Positions 27,150 to 38,143 of a DNA stretch of 64,000 nt are shown piece by piece; the first letter of the stretch is position 1; each line of letters opens with the position of its first letter. The stretch covers positions 1 through 64,000 of the forward strand of contig CAMDLH010000001.1 in assembly GCA_945901405.1 (NCBI GenBank), written 5' to 3'. The notes beneath the pieces were generated by a model that worked only from the letters and a program-made list of their open reading frames with translations, did not search any database and had not been told where the DNA came from. The position numbers were made by a program, and so were the translations under genes. Origin of the DNA: Bordetella parapertussis. GTDB lineage: Bacteria > Pseudomonadota > Gammaproteobacteria > Burkholderiales > SG8-41.

Positions 27150-27518
27150 ATGCGCATCGACAAATGGCTGTGGGCGGCGCGCTTTTACAAGACACGCTCA
27201 CTCGCCCAACACGCAGTCGAAGGCGGCAAGATCAAATTAAACGGCGAGCGCGTGAAGCCGGCAAAGGAACTCAAGGCGGGCGACAGTTTGTCGATTCACA
27301 TCGGCGCGTACGAGTGGGTGATCAACGTCGTGAAGCTGAGCGACAAGCGCGGCCCGGCGGCAGTGGCGCAAACGCTATACGAAGAAACGCCCGCAAGCCT
27401 CGCGCGGCGCACGGAACAAATGGAGTTGAGAAAATTTGTTTCCGGCCCTTCGGCGGAGCGCCATGGCCGCCCGACCAAGCGCGAACGGCGGCAATTGGAT
27501 CGCTGGCGGGAAACATGA
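27150..27518 (+). CDS. hslR: Ribosome-associated heat shock protein Hsp15 (S4 domain)
   Basis: A 122-residue S4 RNA-binding protein: 'MRIDKWLWAARFYKTRSLAQ', 'AVEGGKIKLNGERVKPAKELKAGD', then a basic tail 'GRPTKRERRQLDRWRE'. This is the Hsp15/HslR architecture and length. In E. coli Hsp15 binds blocked 50S subunits carrying nascent chains and frees them for recycling. Last gene of the 26338-27518 unit; a palindromic repeat follows the stop. Confidence 0.92.
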   Translation: MRIDKWLWAARFYKTRSLAQHAVEGGKIKLNGERVKPAKELKAGDSLSIHIGAYEWVINVVKLSDKRGPAAVAQTLYEETPASLARRTEQMELRKFVSGPSAERHGRPTKRERRQLDRWRET

Positions 27519-27532
27519 AACATTTTCAAAGT

Positions 27533-27613
27533 GTCGTTCCCGCGCAGGCGGGAATCCATAACGCAGCGCCACTTGGGGCATTGCATGGGTTCCCGCCTGC
27601 GCGGCAACGACAG
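27533..27613. repeat. Interspersed palindromic repeat pair after hslR
   Basis: TTCCCGC-GCA-GGCGGGAA at about 27537-27553, and a second unit, GGTTCCCGCCTGCGCGGCAA, at 27588-27607. The second shares 25 identical bases with 21879-21903. The pair forms a composite hairpin that may end the hslR transcript. Confidence 0.6.
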
Positions 27614-27657
27614 CTTCGATGGTTGGGCTGAATGATTCGTGCGTGAAACTTAAAATA

Positions 27658-27682
27658 GACAATAAAAACAAATACTTACGTT
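27658..27682 (+). repeat. Dispersed AT-rich motif, copy 4
   Basis: GACAATAAAAACA-AATAC-TTACG-TT, ending at the base before the ATG of the Rieske oxygenase at 27683. There is no room for a ribosome site between motif and start, so either translation is leaderless or the true start is further downstream. Confidence 0.8.
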
Positions 27683-28702
27683 ATGCCGGCAACTACGCTA
27701 AACCCCTGGATGATCGCCTGCCGTTCAGGCGAGCTGAAGGCAAACGCGCCGTACGCCGCCACGATAGAACGCAAACACCTCGTATTGTTTCGCGACGAAT
27801 CGGGTGCTCCCGCAGCGCTCGAAGACCGTTGCGCGCATCGCAACACGCCGCTGTCCATCGGCACGGTGAAGCACGGGCGGCTGCATTGCGCGTATCACGG
27901 CTGGACTTACGGTGCGGATGGCTCGGTCGCCGAAGTGCCCGCGCTGCCGCTGGGGCAGTTGTGCAAGCATGCGGTGCGCCGTTATCACACGGTTGAACAG
28001 GATGGCTTTGTGTGGGTGTCGCTGTATGCCGATGCGCCGGACGCGCGGCCGCTGGCGTTTCCCCATTTGAATGAACCGGGCTGGTCGAGCTTCGTGATGA
28101 AGACGCATTTCGAATCAACCGTTGATGCGTGTCTGGAGAACTTTCTCGATTGTCCGCATGCGACTTTCGTGCATCGGTATCTGTTTCGCGCGCCGACCTC
28201 GCGCCCGGTGAAGGCCGTGGTGCGCACGTTGCCCGACGGCGCGGAAGCCGAATTCTTCGAGGAGCCGCGCGAAAAAAGTCTGGTGTGGTGGCTGCTCGCG
28301 CCACGTGGTGGCGGCATGCGTCACATCGACCGTTATATTGCCCCGCGCACCAGCCGTGTCGATTATGTGTTCCCCAATGGGCTGCACTACATAATCACCT
28401 CCTCGTGCACGGCGATAGCCGAGCGCGAGACCGAGGCCTACACGGTGATTTCGTTCCGCTACGGCAGCATCGGCCCGCTGATCAAACTGTTTTTCGAGCC
28501 GCTGTCACGCCGCATCATCCGGCAGGATGTCGAGATACTTGCGCGGCAGGGCCGCAACATCGCGCGGTTTGGTGATGCACGTTTCGCGGACACCAGTGCT
28601 GATTTGCTCGGCCCGCACATCCGTGCCTGGCGCAACGCCATCAGCGGCGGTGGTGCGTTTCCACCAGCGGGTGCAGAACAGCATGTCGATATCCGGCTCT
28701 AA
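27683..28702 (+). CDS. Rieske non-heme iron oxygenase
   Basis: A 339-residue aromatic-ring-hydroxylating-type oxygenase (VanA/PaO-like). The Rieske cluster ligands are Cys50/His52 (CAHR) and Cys69/His72 (CAYHGW). The mononuclear iron site is 'NFLDCPHATFVH', with Asp156, His159 and His164, and a likely carboxylate in 'RQDVEIL'. It would carry out oxygenation or O/N-demethylation in the cytosol using an external reductase, which is not in this window. It is the first of six overlapping genes and begins right after a dispersed-motif copy. Its 3' end overlaps the next gene by 20 bases. Confidence 0.88.
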   Translation: MPATTLNPWMIACRSGELKANAPYAATIERKHLVLFRDESGAPAALEDRCAHRNTPLSIGTVKHGRLHCAYHGWTYGADGSVAEVPALPLGQLCKHAVRRYHTVEQDGFVWVSLYADAPDARPLAFPHLNEPGWSSFVMKTHFESTVDACLENFLDCPHATFVHRYLFRAPTSRPVKAVVRTLPDGAEAEFFEEPREKSLVWWLLAPRGGGMRHIDRYIAPRTSRVDYVFPNGLHYIITSSCTAIAERETEAYTVISFRYGSIGPLIKLFFEPLSRRIIRQDVEILARQGRNIARFGDARFADTSADLLGPHIRAWRNAISGGGAFPPAGAEQHVDIRL

Positions 28703-29318
28703 CCGGCGCCGCGCCGTATGGGGCGCCGTGCTGGGCGTGTTCGCGGCGGCGGCGCTATTTTGGTGGGTGCAAAACAATCTGCGGCTCGTCGGCGGCGCGA
28801 TGGCGTTTCAAAAAGCGCTGTGGCTGGCCGACGCGCTGGTGTTATGGTTCGTGTTGCCGATTTTCATCGTGGGTGATGCGCGCATCAGAGCCGAAGCGCG
28901 GCGCGCGTTCAAGGCGCTGCTGATTTTGATGGCGCTGCGCGCGGTGGTCGAAGGCTGGATGCTGTATGTCACACTCAATTGGTCGCCGTGGTATGGCATC
29001 GCGCATGATCTGGCGTGCATGGCGGCGCTGGTGTACTACTTTGCGCGATACGCGCCGGTGATCCAGCCGATGTGGCGTGTGCACATTGCGGTGACCACGC
29101 TGGCGTTTGTTCCCGAGATTTATTTTGCGTGGTACATGCAGCATTACTTCAACACGCAAGGGCAGGGTGCGGTTTATTTTGTGCCAGACGAGCCCGCGCA
29201 GGCGTTCGCGCTTAACGTGACGTGGGCCGCCGTAGTATGCTTTACGCTCTATATTTTCGTATTCCTTTTCAGGTGGCTCAATGCGACGTCTGAAGGCGGC
29301 GGCGAGGGCGCGCGGTGA
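28683..29318 (+). CDS. Six-helix membrane protein, unknown
   Basis: A 211-residue integral membrane protein with six clear hydrophobic helices (for example 'WGAVLGVFAAAALFWWV', 'WLADALVLWFVLPIFIV', 'LMALRAVVEGWMLYV', 'VVCFTLYIFVFLFRWL'). The 'MALRAVVEGWMLY' and 'VPEIYFAWYM' segments could place polar residues inside the membrane. I do not recognise the family. The ATG at 28683 lies inside the Rieske gene, and its end overlaps the next gene by 38 bases, so its expression is tied to the operon. Confidence 0.7.
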   Translation: MSISGSNRRRAVWGAVLGVFAAAALFWWVQNNLRLVGGAMAFQKALWLADALVLWFVLPIFIVGDARIRAEARRAFKALLILMALRAVVEGWMLYVTLNWSPWYGIAHDLACMAALVYYFARYAPVIQPMWRVHIAVTTLAFVPEIYFAWYMQHYFNTQGQGAVYFVPDEPAQAFALNVTWAAVVCFTLYIFVFLFRWLNATSEGGGEGAR

Positions 29319-30021
29319 GATCGGCGACGCCGAAGTTGATGGCATGTACGCGTTGTTCGCGAAGTACTACGATGCCACGGAATCCGCGGCCTTTCGCGCT
29401 GATCTGAATGGCAAATCACACGTAATCGAATTGCGCGAAGACGGCGCGCTGCGTGGGTTTTCCACCTTGGCGCTGATCGACTTCAAAGTGGAAGGCGTCG
29501 CCCGGCGTGCGATTTTTTCCGGTGACACCATCATCGATCACCGGTACTGGGGCGAGCAGACGCTGCCCATGGCGTTTTGCGAGTTCGCGGGGCGGGTTCA
29601 TGCGGATGATCCCGTTGCGCCGCTCTACTGGTTTTTGATTTCCAAAGGTTATCGCACCTATCGCTATCTCAATGTTTTCTCACGCAACTACTTTCCTCAT
29701 CCCGCCATGCTCACACCACCGGAAGAGCAGGCGTGCATGAATGAGCTCGCCCGGGCGCGCTTTGGCGGCGCCTATGCGCGCGAACGCGGCGTGCTGCATT
29801 TTCCGCAATCGCGCGGGCATCTGCGCGCGGAGTGGGCGGGCGTGCGCGAGGCGGTAAGCCGGCGTGCCGAGGTGCGGTTTTTTCTCGAACGTAATCCCGG
29901 TTACCGGACCGGGGATGAACTCGTGTGTATCACGCGGCTTGCGCCCGAGAACCTGCGCTCGTTCGCGCGGCGGGCGTTCATCAAGGGAATGGCTCAACTT
30001 GAGCACGCGGGCGCTGTATAA
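29281..30021 (+). CDS. Unknown protein, possibly GNAT-like
   Basis: A 246-residue soluble protein. The middle part reads like an acyltransferase fold: beta strands 'SHVIELREDGALRGFSTLALIDF' and 'ARRAIFSGDTIIDHRYWG', then 'LYWFLISKGYRTYRYLNVFSRNYFP', in the position of a GNAT acceptor-side helix. No clear acetyl-CoA Q/RxxGxG/A loop is seen, so this is an inference only. It overlaps the membrane-protein gene by 38 bases and the GH3 gene by 23 bases. It may hand a substrate to or from the GH3 enzyme. Confidence 0.6.
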   Translation: MRRLKAAARARGEIGDAEVDGMYALFAKYYDATESAAFRADLNGKSHVIELREDGALRGFSTLALIDFKVEGVARRAIFSGDTIIDHRYWGEQTLPMAFCEFAGRVHADDPVAPLYWFLISKGYRTYRYLNVFSRNYFPHPAMLTPPEEQACMNELARARFGGAYARERGVLHFPQSRGHLRAEWAGVREAVSRRAEVRFFLERNPGYRTGDELVCITRLAPENLRSFARRAFIKGMAQLEHAGAV

Positions 30022-31450
30022 GGCGATTGCAGGCAGCGCCGCGCGTTTCAGGGCGCGGCTTGGTCAAGCGCGCCAGGTGCAGCAACGGCAATTGCTGGCG
30101 ATAATGCGTCACAATGCCGCCACAGAATATGGCCGGCGACACGGGTTTGGCGGCATCAACTCATACGCGCAATTTCGCGGGCAGGCGCCGGTCAGCGATT
30201 ACGAAACGCTGCGTGAGCCGATAGAGCGCATGGCCCGCGGCGCGGCGGATGTGTTGATACCCGGATTGCCGCTGGCGTTTGAAGAAACCGGCGGCTCCAC
30301 CAGCGGGCCGAAATTGATTCCGTATACGCCGCAATCGCTGGAGTCGTTTCGGCTTGCGTTGCTGCCGTGGCTCGATGATCTGGCTGTCGCCTACCCGAAG
30401 ATCACGCAGGGATATGCCTACTGGGCGATCTCGCCCGCTGCCCGTCCGGCGCGCAAGACCGAAGGCGGAATACCCATGGGCCTGGGCGGCGATGCGGCGT
30501 ATTTCGGCGACGCGTTGGCGCCGTTGGTGCTTGAAACGCTGGCGGCGCCGCCGTCGGTTGCGGCGATCACGGATATCGACGCGTGGCGCGAGGCCACTTG
30601 CACGCACTTGCGCGCGTGCGAACAACTCACAATGATATCGGTGTGGAGTCCTACGTTTCTTGAGGAACTGATTTCGCACATGAATGCGCGCGACATCAAG
30701 AGCATCTGGCCGCAACTGCAAGTGGTGAGTTGCTGGGATCAGGCGGCTTCAAGGTCGTACGCCGATGCGTTGCGCGCAAAATTGGGCGCGGTGCCGATTC
30801 AGGGCAAAGGGCTGCTTGCCACCGAAGGGGTTACGTCGATTCCGCTGCACGGCTTGGCCATTCCGGTGTTGGCGGTTGAGTCGGGTTTCTATGAATTTCG
30901 CGACGCGCAAGGCATTTGCCATGACATAAGTGAAGTTCACATGGGCACCGACTACGACTTGCTGCTGACAACCTGGGGCGGGCTTTACCGTTACGCGATC
31001 GGGGATCGGGTGCGCATGCATGGTTTCGCCGGGGAAGCGCCGTTGCTGGAGTTTCTCGGCCGCGGCGGTGTTGCCTCCGATCTGTGTGGCGAGAAGCTCA
31101 CCGAGGATTTTGTGATCAACGCATTGCGGCCGCTGGGGTTGCGTTTTTCGCTTCTTGCACCGGACGTTGGGCGCGGTTACGTGCTGTTCGTTGATTGCGA
31201 TGAGGTTGCGAATTCCTGCACGGAAGATTACGTGACGCGAGCCGATGCCGCGTTGTGCGCGAATCCGCAATACGCCTACGCACGCAAACATGGCCAACTG
31301 GCGCGCGTTGAAATCCGACATTGCACGCAACCCCTGCAATCATGGCGGCGTGAACATCTGGCGCGCGGCATGCGGCTGGGCGACATCAAGCCGCCCGCGT
31401 TTTCGCCCCGCAACGACTGGGAGCGCTGCTTCGAGGTGATCAAGCCGTGA
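29999..31450 (+). CDS. GH3-family acyl-adenylating enzyme (acyl-amide synthetase-like)
   Basis: A 483-residue member of the GH3 (auxin-responsive promoter/JAR1) family of the ANL adenylating fold. The phosphate loop is 'FEETGGSTSGPKLIPY' at about 94-109, followed by 'LLATEGVTSIPL' and the hinge region 'GTDYDLLLTTWGGLYRYAIGDRV'. In plants GH3 enzymes adenylate a carboxylic acid and join it to an amino acid; bacterial roles are poorly known. The frame is open upstream, but the TTG at 29999 has AAGGGA 10 bases upstream and gives the expected N-terminus. It overlaps both neighbours and suggests an acid-amine ligation step. Confidence 0.85.
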   Translation: MSTRALYKAIAGSAARFRARLGQARQVQQRQLLAIMRHNAATEYGRRHGFGGINSYAQFRGQAPVSDYETLREPIERMARGAADVLIPGLPLAFEETGGSTSGPKLIPYTPQSLESFRLALLPWLDDLAVAYPKITQGYAYWAISPAARPARKTEGGIPMGLGGDAAYFGDALAPLVLETLAAPPSVAAITDIDAWREATCTHLRACEQLTMISVWSPTFLEELISHMNARDIKSIWPQLQVVSCWDQAASRSYADALRAKLGAVPIQGKGLLATEGVTSIPLHGLAIPVLAVESGFYEFRDAQGICHDISEVHMGTDYDLLLTTWGGLYRYAIGDRVRMHGFAGEAPLLEFLGRGGVASDLCGEKLTEDFVINALRPLGLRFSLLAPDVGRGYVLFVDCDEVANSCTEDYVTRADAALCANPQYAYARKHGQLARVEIRHCTQPLQSWRREHLARGMRLGDIKPPAFSPRNDWERCFEVIKP

Positions 31451-32549
31451 GCCGTTACACCTTCGCGCTCGCCTCGACGGCAGACGACGCGCAACTCAGG
31501 GCGCGCATGGCGCAAGATCACATGGAAGGCGCGATCGCGGTGAGTTTTCGCCGCGAGCCTTCGTATTTTGAGGGTTGCCGGGTGCAGGGCGATGTGACGC
31601 AGGTGGTGAAATGCGTTGACAACCAAACCGGCGGGCTGGCCGGGTTGGGCAGCCGCAGTACTGCGCTGGCGTACGTGGATGGCGCGGAACGCAGAATTGG
31701 TTATCTATCCGATTTACGTGTCGCACCCGAATACAGGCGCGGCATGCTGCTGGCGCGCGGTTACCGTTACTTTCGCGCGCTGCACGATGCCGATCCCGTG
31801 CCGTTCTACACCACAATGATTTACGAAGGTAATGCGCCCGCTCTCGAAGCATTGAAAGGCGGTCGCGCGGGGCTGCCGGTCTATCGAGACTGGGGTCGCT
31901 TTCTGACGCCGGCGCTACATCTGGATTTTCGCGTAAAGCCCGCGCCCGTTGCGGGCGTGTCAGTGGAGCGTGGCACACCTGCGCGGCGTGCGGAGATCGT
32001 GAAATTTCTCAACTGCCGGCATTCGCACAAACAATTCGCACCCGTGGTTCGCGAAAGCGATTTTCCGCATGGACGCTTTCGCGGCCTGCGCGCGGAAGAT
32101 TTTTATCTCGCCGTGCGCGACGGCCGTATTGCCGGCACGATAGCGGTGTGGGATCAGTCGGCATTGCGGCAAACGCATGTGGAGCGCTATTCAACTATGC
32201 TGAAGCTGCTGCGTCCCGCATACAATGTGCTGGCGGGAGTTTCCGCATTAAAGCCCTTGCCCGCGCCGGGCGAGCGTATTCCCGGCGTGTATCTCGCGTG
32301 CATCGCAACAGAGGAGGACGATGTGGATGTGTTTCGCCACCTGCTGCGCGCCGTGCACGAAGACATCCGGCGCGGCCCGTGGCACTTTGCGATCGCTGGC
32401 TTGCACGAGCAAGACCCGCGCGCAGCCGTGCTTGCCGAGATGCGGCATTTACCCGCGGCGGGGCGCTTGTTTGCGGTGCACTTCGTGGATCAGCCGTTGG
32501 ACATAGAGCCGCTTACGCGGCGCGTGCCCTATGTGGAGGCCGGGTGTCT

Positions 32550-32553
<4 letters not shown>
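31447..32553 (+). CDS. GNAT-family N-acyltransferase-like protein
   Basis: A 368-residue protein with a GNAT domain in the first half. 'IGYLSDLRVAPEYRRGMLLARGYRYF' supplies the strand, the R-R-G-M-L-L acyl-CoA loop and the helix, and 'YTTMIYEGNAPALEAL' is the usual later motif. The second half may be another GNAT-like fold ('FYLAVRDGRIAGTIAVWDQS', 'GVYLACIATEEDDV'), making it a tandem. The GTG start overlaps the GH3 stop by 4 bases (GTGA). It would move an acyl group from CoA to an amine or alcohol; the substrate is unknown. Confidence 0.75.
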
Positions 32554-35210
<2,657 letters not shown>

Positions 35211-35228
35211 GAACGCGAAACAAAAAAG

Positions 35229-35253
35229 TGTTTATAAACAAAAACTTACGAAT
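35229..35253 (+). repeat. Dispersed AT-rich motif, copy 5
   Basis: GTGTTTATAAACA-AAAAC-TTACG-AAT, in the 52-base gap before the second Rieske gene at 35263 and in the same orientation relative to the gene as copy 4. The 8 bases before it (AAAAAGTG) also precede copy 1. Confidence 0.75.
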
Positions 35254-35262
35254 TAACTAACT

Positions 35263-36249
35263 ATGCAGCTTTTACAACGAACCACCTTCGATTATCCGCA
35301 AGCGTGGTATCCGCTGATCTGCTCGGATGAATTGCCGCGCGGGCGTGCGCTGGCCGTGCGCGCATTCAGCGATGATCTCGTCGCATGGCGCGGGCGGGGC
35401 GGGCAGGCGGCTGTGATGGCGCGCCACTGCGCGCACATGGGTGCCGACCTTGCGCGCGGCGTTGTGAGCGGTGACGATCTGGTGTGCCCGCTGCATCGTT
35501 TGCATATCGATCTCGCGGGGCATGGCCGCTACACGGTTGATTCCGCGCCGGCGCTTGGGCCGTGCCAGTTCGCGCTGCCGGTGATCGAACGATACGGCAT
35601 TGTGTTTGTGTATCTGGGCGCGCGGCCCGCGTGCGAATTGCCTGCGCCGTACCGTGAGCCGCCACGATTTGGTTCGCGGCCGTTCGTGGAACATTTCGAC
35701 ACCTCATTCGACGCGGTGTGCCTGAACAATTTCGACCGTCAGCATTTCGGCACGGTGCATGGCCGCGAATTGCAGTCGTTCACGGTCGAGCGCCCGGCGG
35801 AAACGGGATTGCGCGTGCGTTTTCAGTCACGTGTCGCGGGCGCGGCGTTTGCTGACAAACTCATGCGCGCGGCTGGCATCAGCGAGGTCAACATCGAAGT
35901 GGAAATCCATGGTGGCAATCTCGCGCTGATGCGCAACCCGCGCACGGGCGCCGCCGCGATCATCACCACGCTGCCGGTGGAGGCGCAGAGTTCGCGGTTA
36001 TTCGTGGTCACCTTTGGCGCGAATGGCAGCCGTCTGCGCTTCGCCATTCAATCGTGGATCGTGATGCACTTTTTGAAGCAGGACATGCGCGCGCTCGACG
36101 GCATGCGCATTCGGCTCGATGCGGGCCTGCTGGCGGGCGACACGGTGTTGAAGCAGTGGGACGATTATTATCGCGCACTGCCGCGCACCAGCGTTGCGCG
36201 GCTGCGCGGGCGTGCCGGCGGAGTTGGTCAGCTTGCGGTGGTGGCGTGA
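35263..36249 (+). CDS. Rieske non-heme iron oxygenase
   Basis: A 328-residue Rieske oxygenase that differs clearly from the one at 27683. Cluster ligands are Cys56/His58 (CAHMG) and Cys75/His78 (CPLHRLH). The iron site is 'NNFDRQHFGTVH', with Asp158, His161 and His166, and 'LKQDMRALDGM' carries the likely third carboxylate. The substrate is unknown. It follows the six-gene overlapping run after a 52-base gap holding a dispersed-motif copy, so it may have its own promoter while sharing the pathway. A Bug receptor follows. Confidence 0.87.
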   Translation: MQLLQRTTFDYPQAWYPLICSDELPRGRALAVRAFSDDLVAWRGRGGQAAVMARHCAHMGADLARGVVSGDDLVCPLHRLHIDLAGHGRYTVDSAPALGPCQFALPVIERYGIVFVYLGARPACELPAPYREPPRFGSRPFVEHFDTSFDAVCLNNFDRQHFGTVHGRELQSFTVERPAETGLRVRFQSRVAGAAFADKLMRAAGISEVNIEVEIHGGNLALMRNPRTGAAAIITTLPVEAQSSRLFVVTFGANGSRLRFAIQSWIVMHFLKQDMRALDGMRIRLDAGLLAGDTVLKQWDDYYRALPRTSVARLRGRAGGVGQLAVVA

Positions 36250-36289
36250 GCGGCCGCGGACGATGCTCGTAGACCAAAGGAGGTGCGGT

Positions 36290-37261
36290 ATGAAAATTAT
36301 CTTGATTACGTCGTGGCTGGCGTGCAGCCTCCTTGCGGCTTCTTTGCCCGCGGCCGGACAGGAGCCGCGCGGATTTCCCACCAAGCCGGTGCGTGTGGTG
36401 TCGAGCGCGGCGGGCAGCCAGACCGATTTGCTCTCGCGCATGATCGGCTCCAAGTTAAGCGACCAATGGAGCCAGCCGGTGGTGATTGAAAATCGTTCGG
36501 GTGCGGGCGGTGCGCTGGCGGCGTCCATCGTCGCCAAGGCCGCACCCGACGGTTACACGCTATTGTTTCAGTCGCCGCAGTTCGCGGTGAATGCCGCGCT
36601 CAACGAGAAGCTGCCGTACGATCCCATCAAGGATTTCGCCGGCATCACGCGCGTGGGGCTGAGCACGGTGGTGGTCGTGGTCAGCCCCGGGCTTGGTGTG
36701 AAGACGGTAAAGGAATTCATGTCGCTTGCCAAGACGAGGCCCACGCCGATTATGTTCGGCTCGTCGGGTGCGGGCAGCAGCATGCACATGAACGCGGAGC
36801 GCTTCAAATTCGCGTCGGGCATCACCGCCACGCATGTGGGGTTCAAGGGCGCCTCCGAGGCTGTCATCGAAGTGGTGGCTGGCCGTCTGCAATACGCGAC
36901 ACCCGCGCTGACGGTCGCGCTGCCGCTGCTGCGCGACGGAAAGCTTACCGCGCTGGCGGTGTTGAATCCGCAACGCTCGCCTACGCTGCCCGATGTGCAG
37001 GCGATCGTCGAAACATTCCCTGGCTATGGCCGCGACGGCTCGTACACGCTGTTTGCTCCGGCGGGAACGCCGCGCGCGCTGTTGCAAAAGATCAACAAGG
37101 ACGTGGCGCAACTGCTGACCCTGCCCGACATCAAGGAACGTCTGCAACGCATGGAGTTCGACGTGGCGACCTCGACGCCCGAGGAAACAGACCGCATGAC
37201 GCGTGCCGACATTGACACCTTCCGCAAGGTCGCACGGCAGGCGGGGTTGATCGCGAAGTAA
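36290..37261 (+). CDS. Bug/TctC-family solute-binding protein
   Basis: A 323-residue receptor with the best ribosome site of the window (AAGGAGGT, 6 bases before ATG). The signal peptide ends near PAAGQ and is followed by 'FPTKPVRVVSSAAGSQTD', an AAGSQ loop variant. The later motif 'ATHVGFKGASEAVIEV' has Phe where most paralogues have Tyr. It ends immediately before the convergent stop of the squalene/phytoene synthase-like gene, with no bases between the two stop codons. Confidence 0.92.
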   Translation: MKIILITSWLACSLLAASLPAAGQEPRGFPTKPVRVVSSAAGSQTDLLSRMIGSKLSDQWSQPVVIENRSGAGGALAASIVAKAAPDGYTLLFQSPQFAVNAALNEKLPYDPIKDFAGITRVGLSTVVVVVSPGLGVKTVKEFMSLAKTRPTPIMFGSSGAGSSMHMNAERFKFASGITATHVGFKGASEAVIEVVAGRLQYATPALTVALPLLRDGKLTALAVLNPQRSPTLPDVQAIVETFPGYGRDGSYTLFAPAGTPRALLQKINKDVAQLLTLPDIKERLQRMEFDVATSTPEETDRMTRADIDTFRKVARQAGLIAK

Positions 37262-38143
37262 CTATTCATACGCCAGCGGGAAAAGCTTGCGCACGCGGCG
37301 CGTGAAAAAGTCACGCATTGAGCGCGTGAATATGCGCAGCACTTTGAGCCCGGGGTCTTTGCTATCGGGCCAGGCTTGAAGCAGAGCGTCGGTTGCGTCG
37401 AGCTTGTTGCGGGATTTTGCGGTTTCGTGCCGCAGCCAATCGTGAAAAGCCGGATGCCCGGTGATCAACTTCACGTCTGCTGGCATGCCGGTTATCCCGC
37501 ATTCCTCAAGCAACTCGCGCGGCACATTGACGATGCCGTGCGCGAGGTCGTCATCCAGATCGCGCAGCGCCGAGCAGCGTGCGAAACACGGTACTACCGG
37601 CGCAACGTCATGTGCGCGGATGCGGCTGTCGGTCAGCAGCAATTGCAGATCAAGGGAGCGGGTAAAGGTCTCTGCGAGATGTGCATCGAGCGCGGCGCTG
37701 TACAGCACCCGGCGCGCGTCGATGCGTTCGCGGTCGCGGCACAGGGTGTCGATTAGCGCGAGAAAATTCTCGTATGGTGATTCGGCGGCGGTTGCGCGTC
37801 TATCGAGTTCCCACGTAACGGCATGTGCGAGCAGGCCTTCGCGATCCAGTGCGAATTGCCCCGTGGCGATTTGTTGCCGCACGCGCGCCGCCGCGGCGAG
37901 CGGTGGTTCCGTGATGATACGGTCACCGTCGAGTATGTCGTCAAGACGCTGCGCCAGGCAAAACGCCACGCGCATGCCGCGCCGCGCGCGCCACGCGAAT
38001 AGCGAATGCCAGTACAACAGCAGGAAAATCACGAAGTAGCGCCGATGTCGCCGGATAAAATGCACGAACTCGGCGAGGCACGCAAGTTCGGCGCGCACTG
38101 TTTCGCCAAACGTCAGCGGCGCTACCTTGGAGTCACGCGTCAC
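37262..38143 (-). CDS. Squalene/phytoene synthase-like protein
   Basis: A 293-residue all-helical prenyl-condensing-enzyme homologue. Both Asp-rich motifs are recognisable: 'AFCLAQRLDDILDGD' and 'RCSALRDLDDDLAHGIVNVPRE'. Such enzymes join two prenyl diphosphates head to head, giving squalene or phytoene. The GTG at 38143 overlaps the desaturase stop in a GTGA; a GTG at 38176 is also in frame. The chain is shorter than many synthases and I cannot tell which product it makes. Last gene of the minus-strand operon that begins at 41329. Confidence 0.8.
   Translation of the reverse strand: MTRDSKVAPLTFGETVRAELACLAEFVHFIRRHRRYFVIFLLLYWHSLFAWRARRGMRVAFCLAQRLDDILDGDRIITEPPLAAAARVRQQIATGQFALDREGLLAHAVTWELDRRATAAESPYENFLALIDTLCRDRERIDARRVLYSAALDAHLAETFTRSLDLQLLLTDSRIRAHDVAPVVPCFARCSALRDLDDDLAHGIVNVPRELLEECGITGMPADVKLITGHPAFHDWLRHETAKSRNKLDATDALLQAWPDSKDPGLKVLRIFTRSMRDFFTRRVRKLFPLAYE

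Noticed and set aside
29864-29998. Upstream in-frame extension of the GH3 gene
   Set aside because: It overlaps the preceding gene by 158 bases and has no family similarity, whereas the TTG at 29999 has a good ribosome site.
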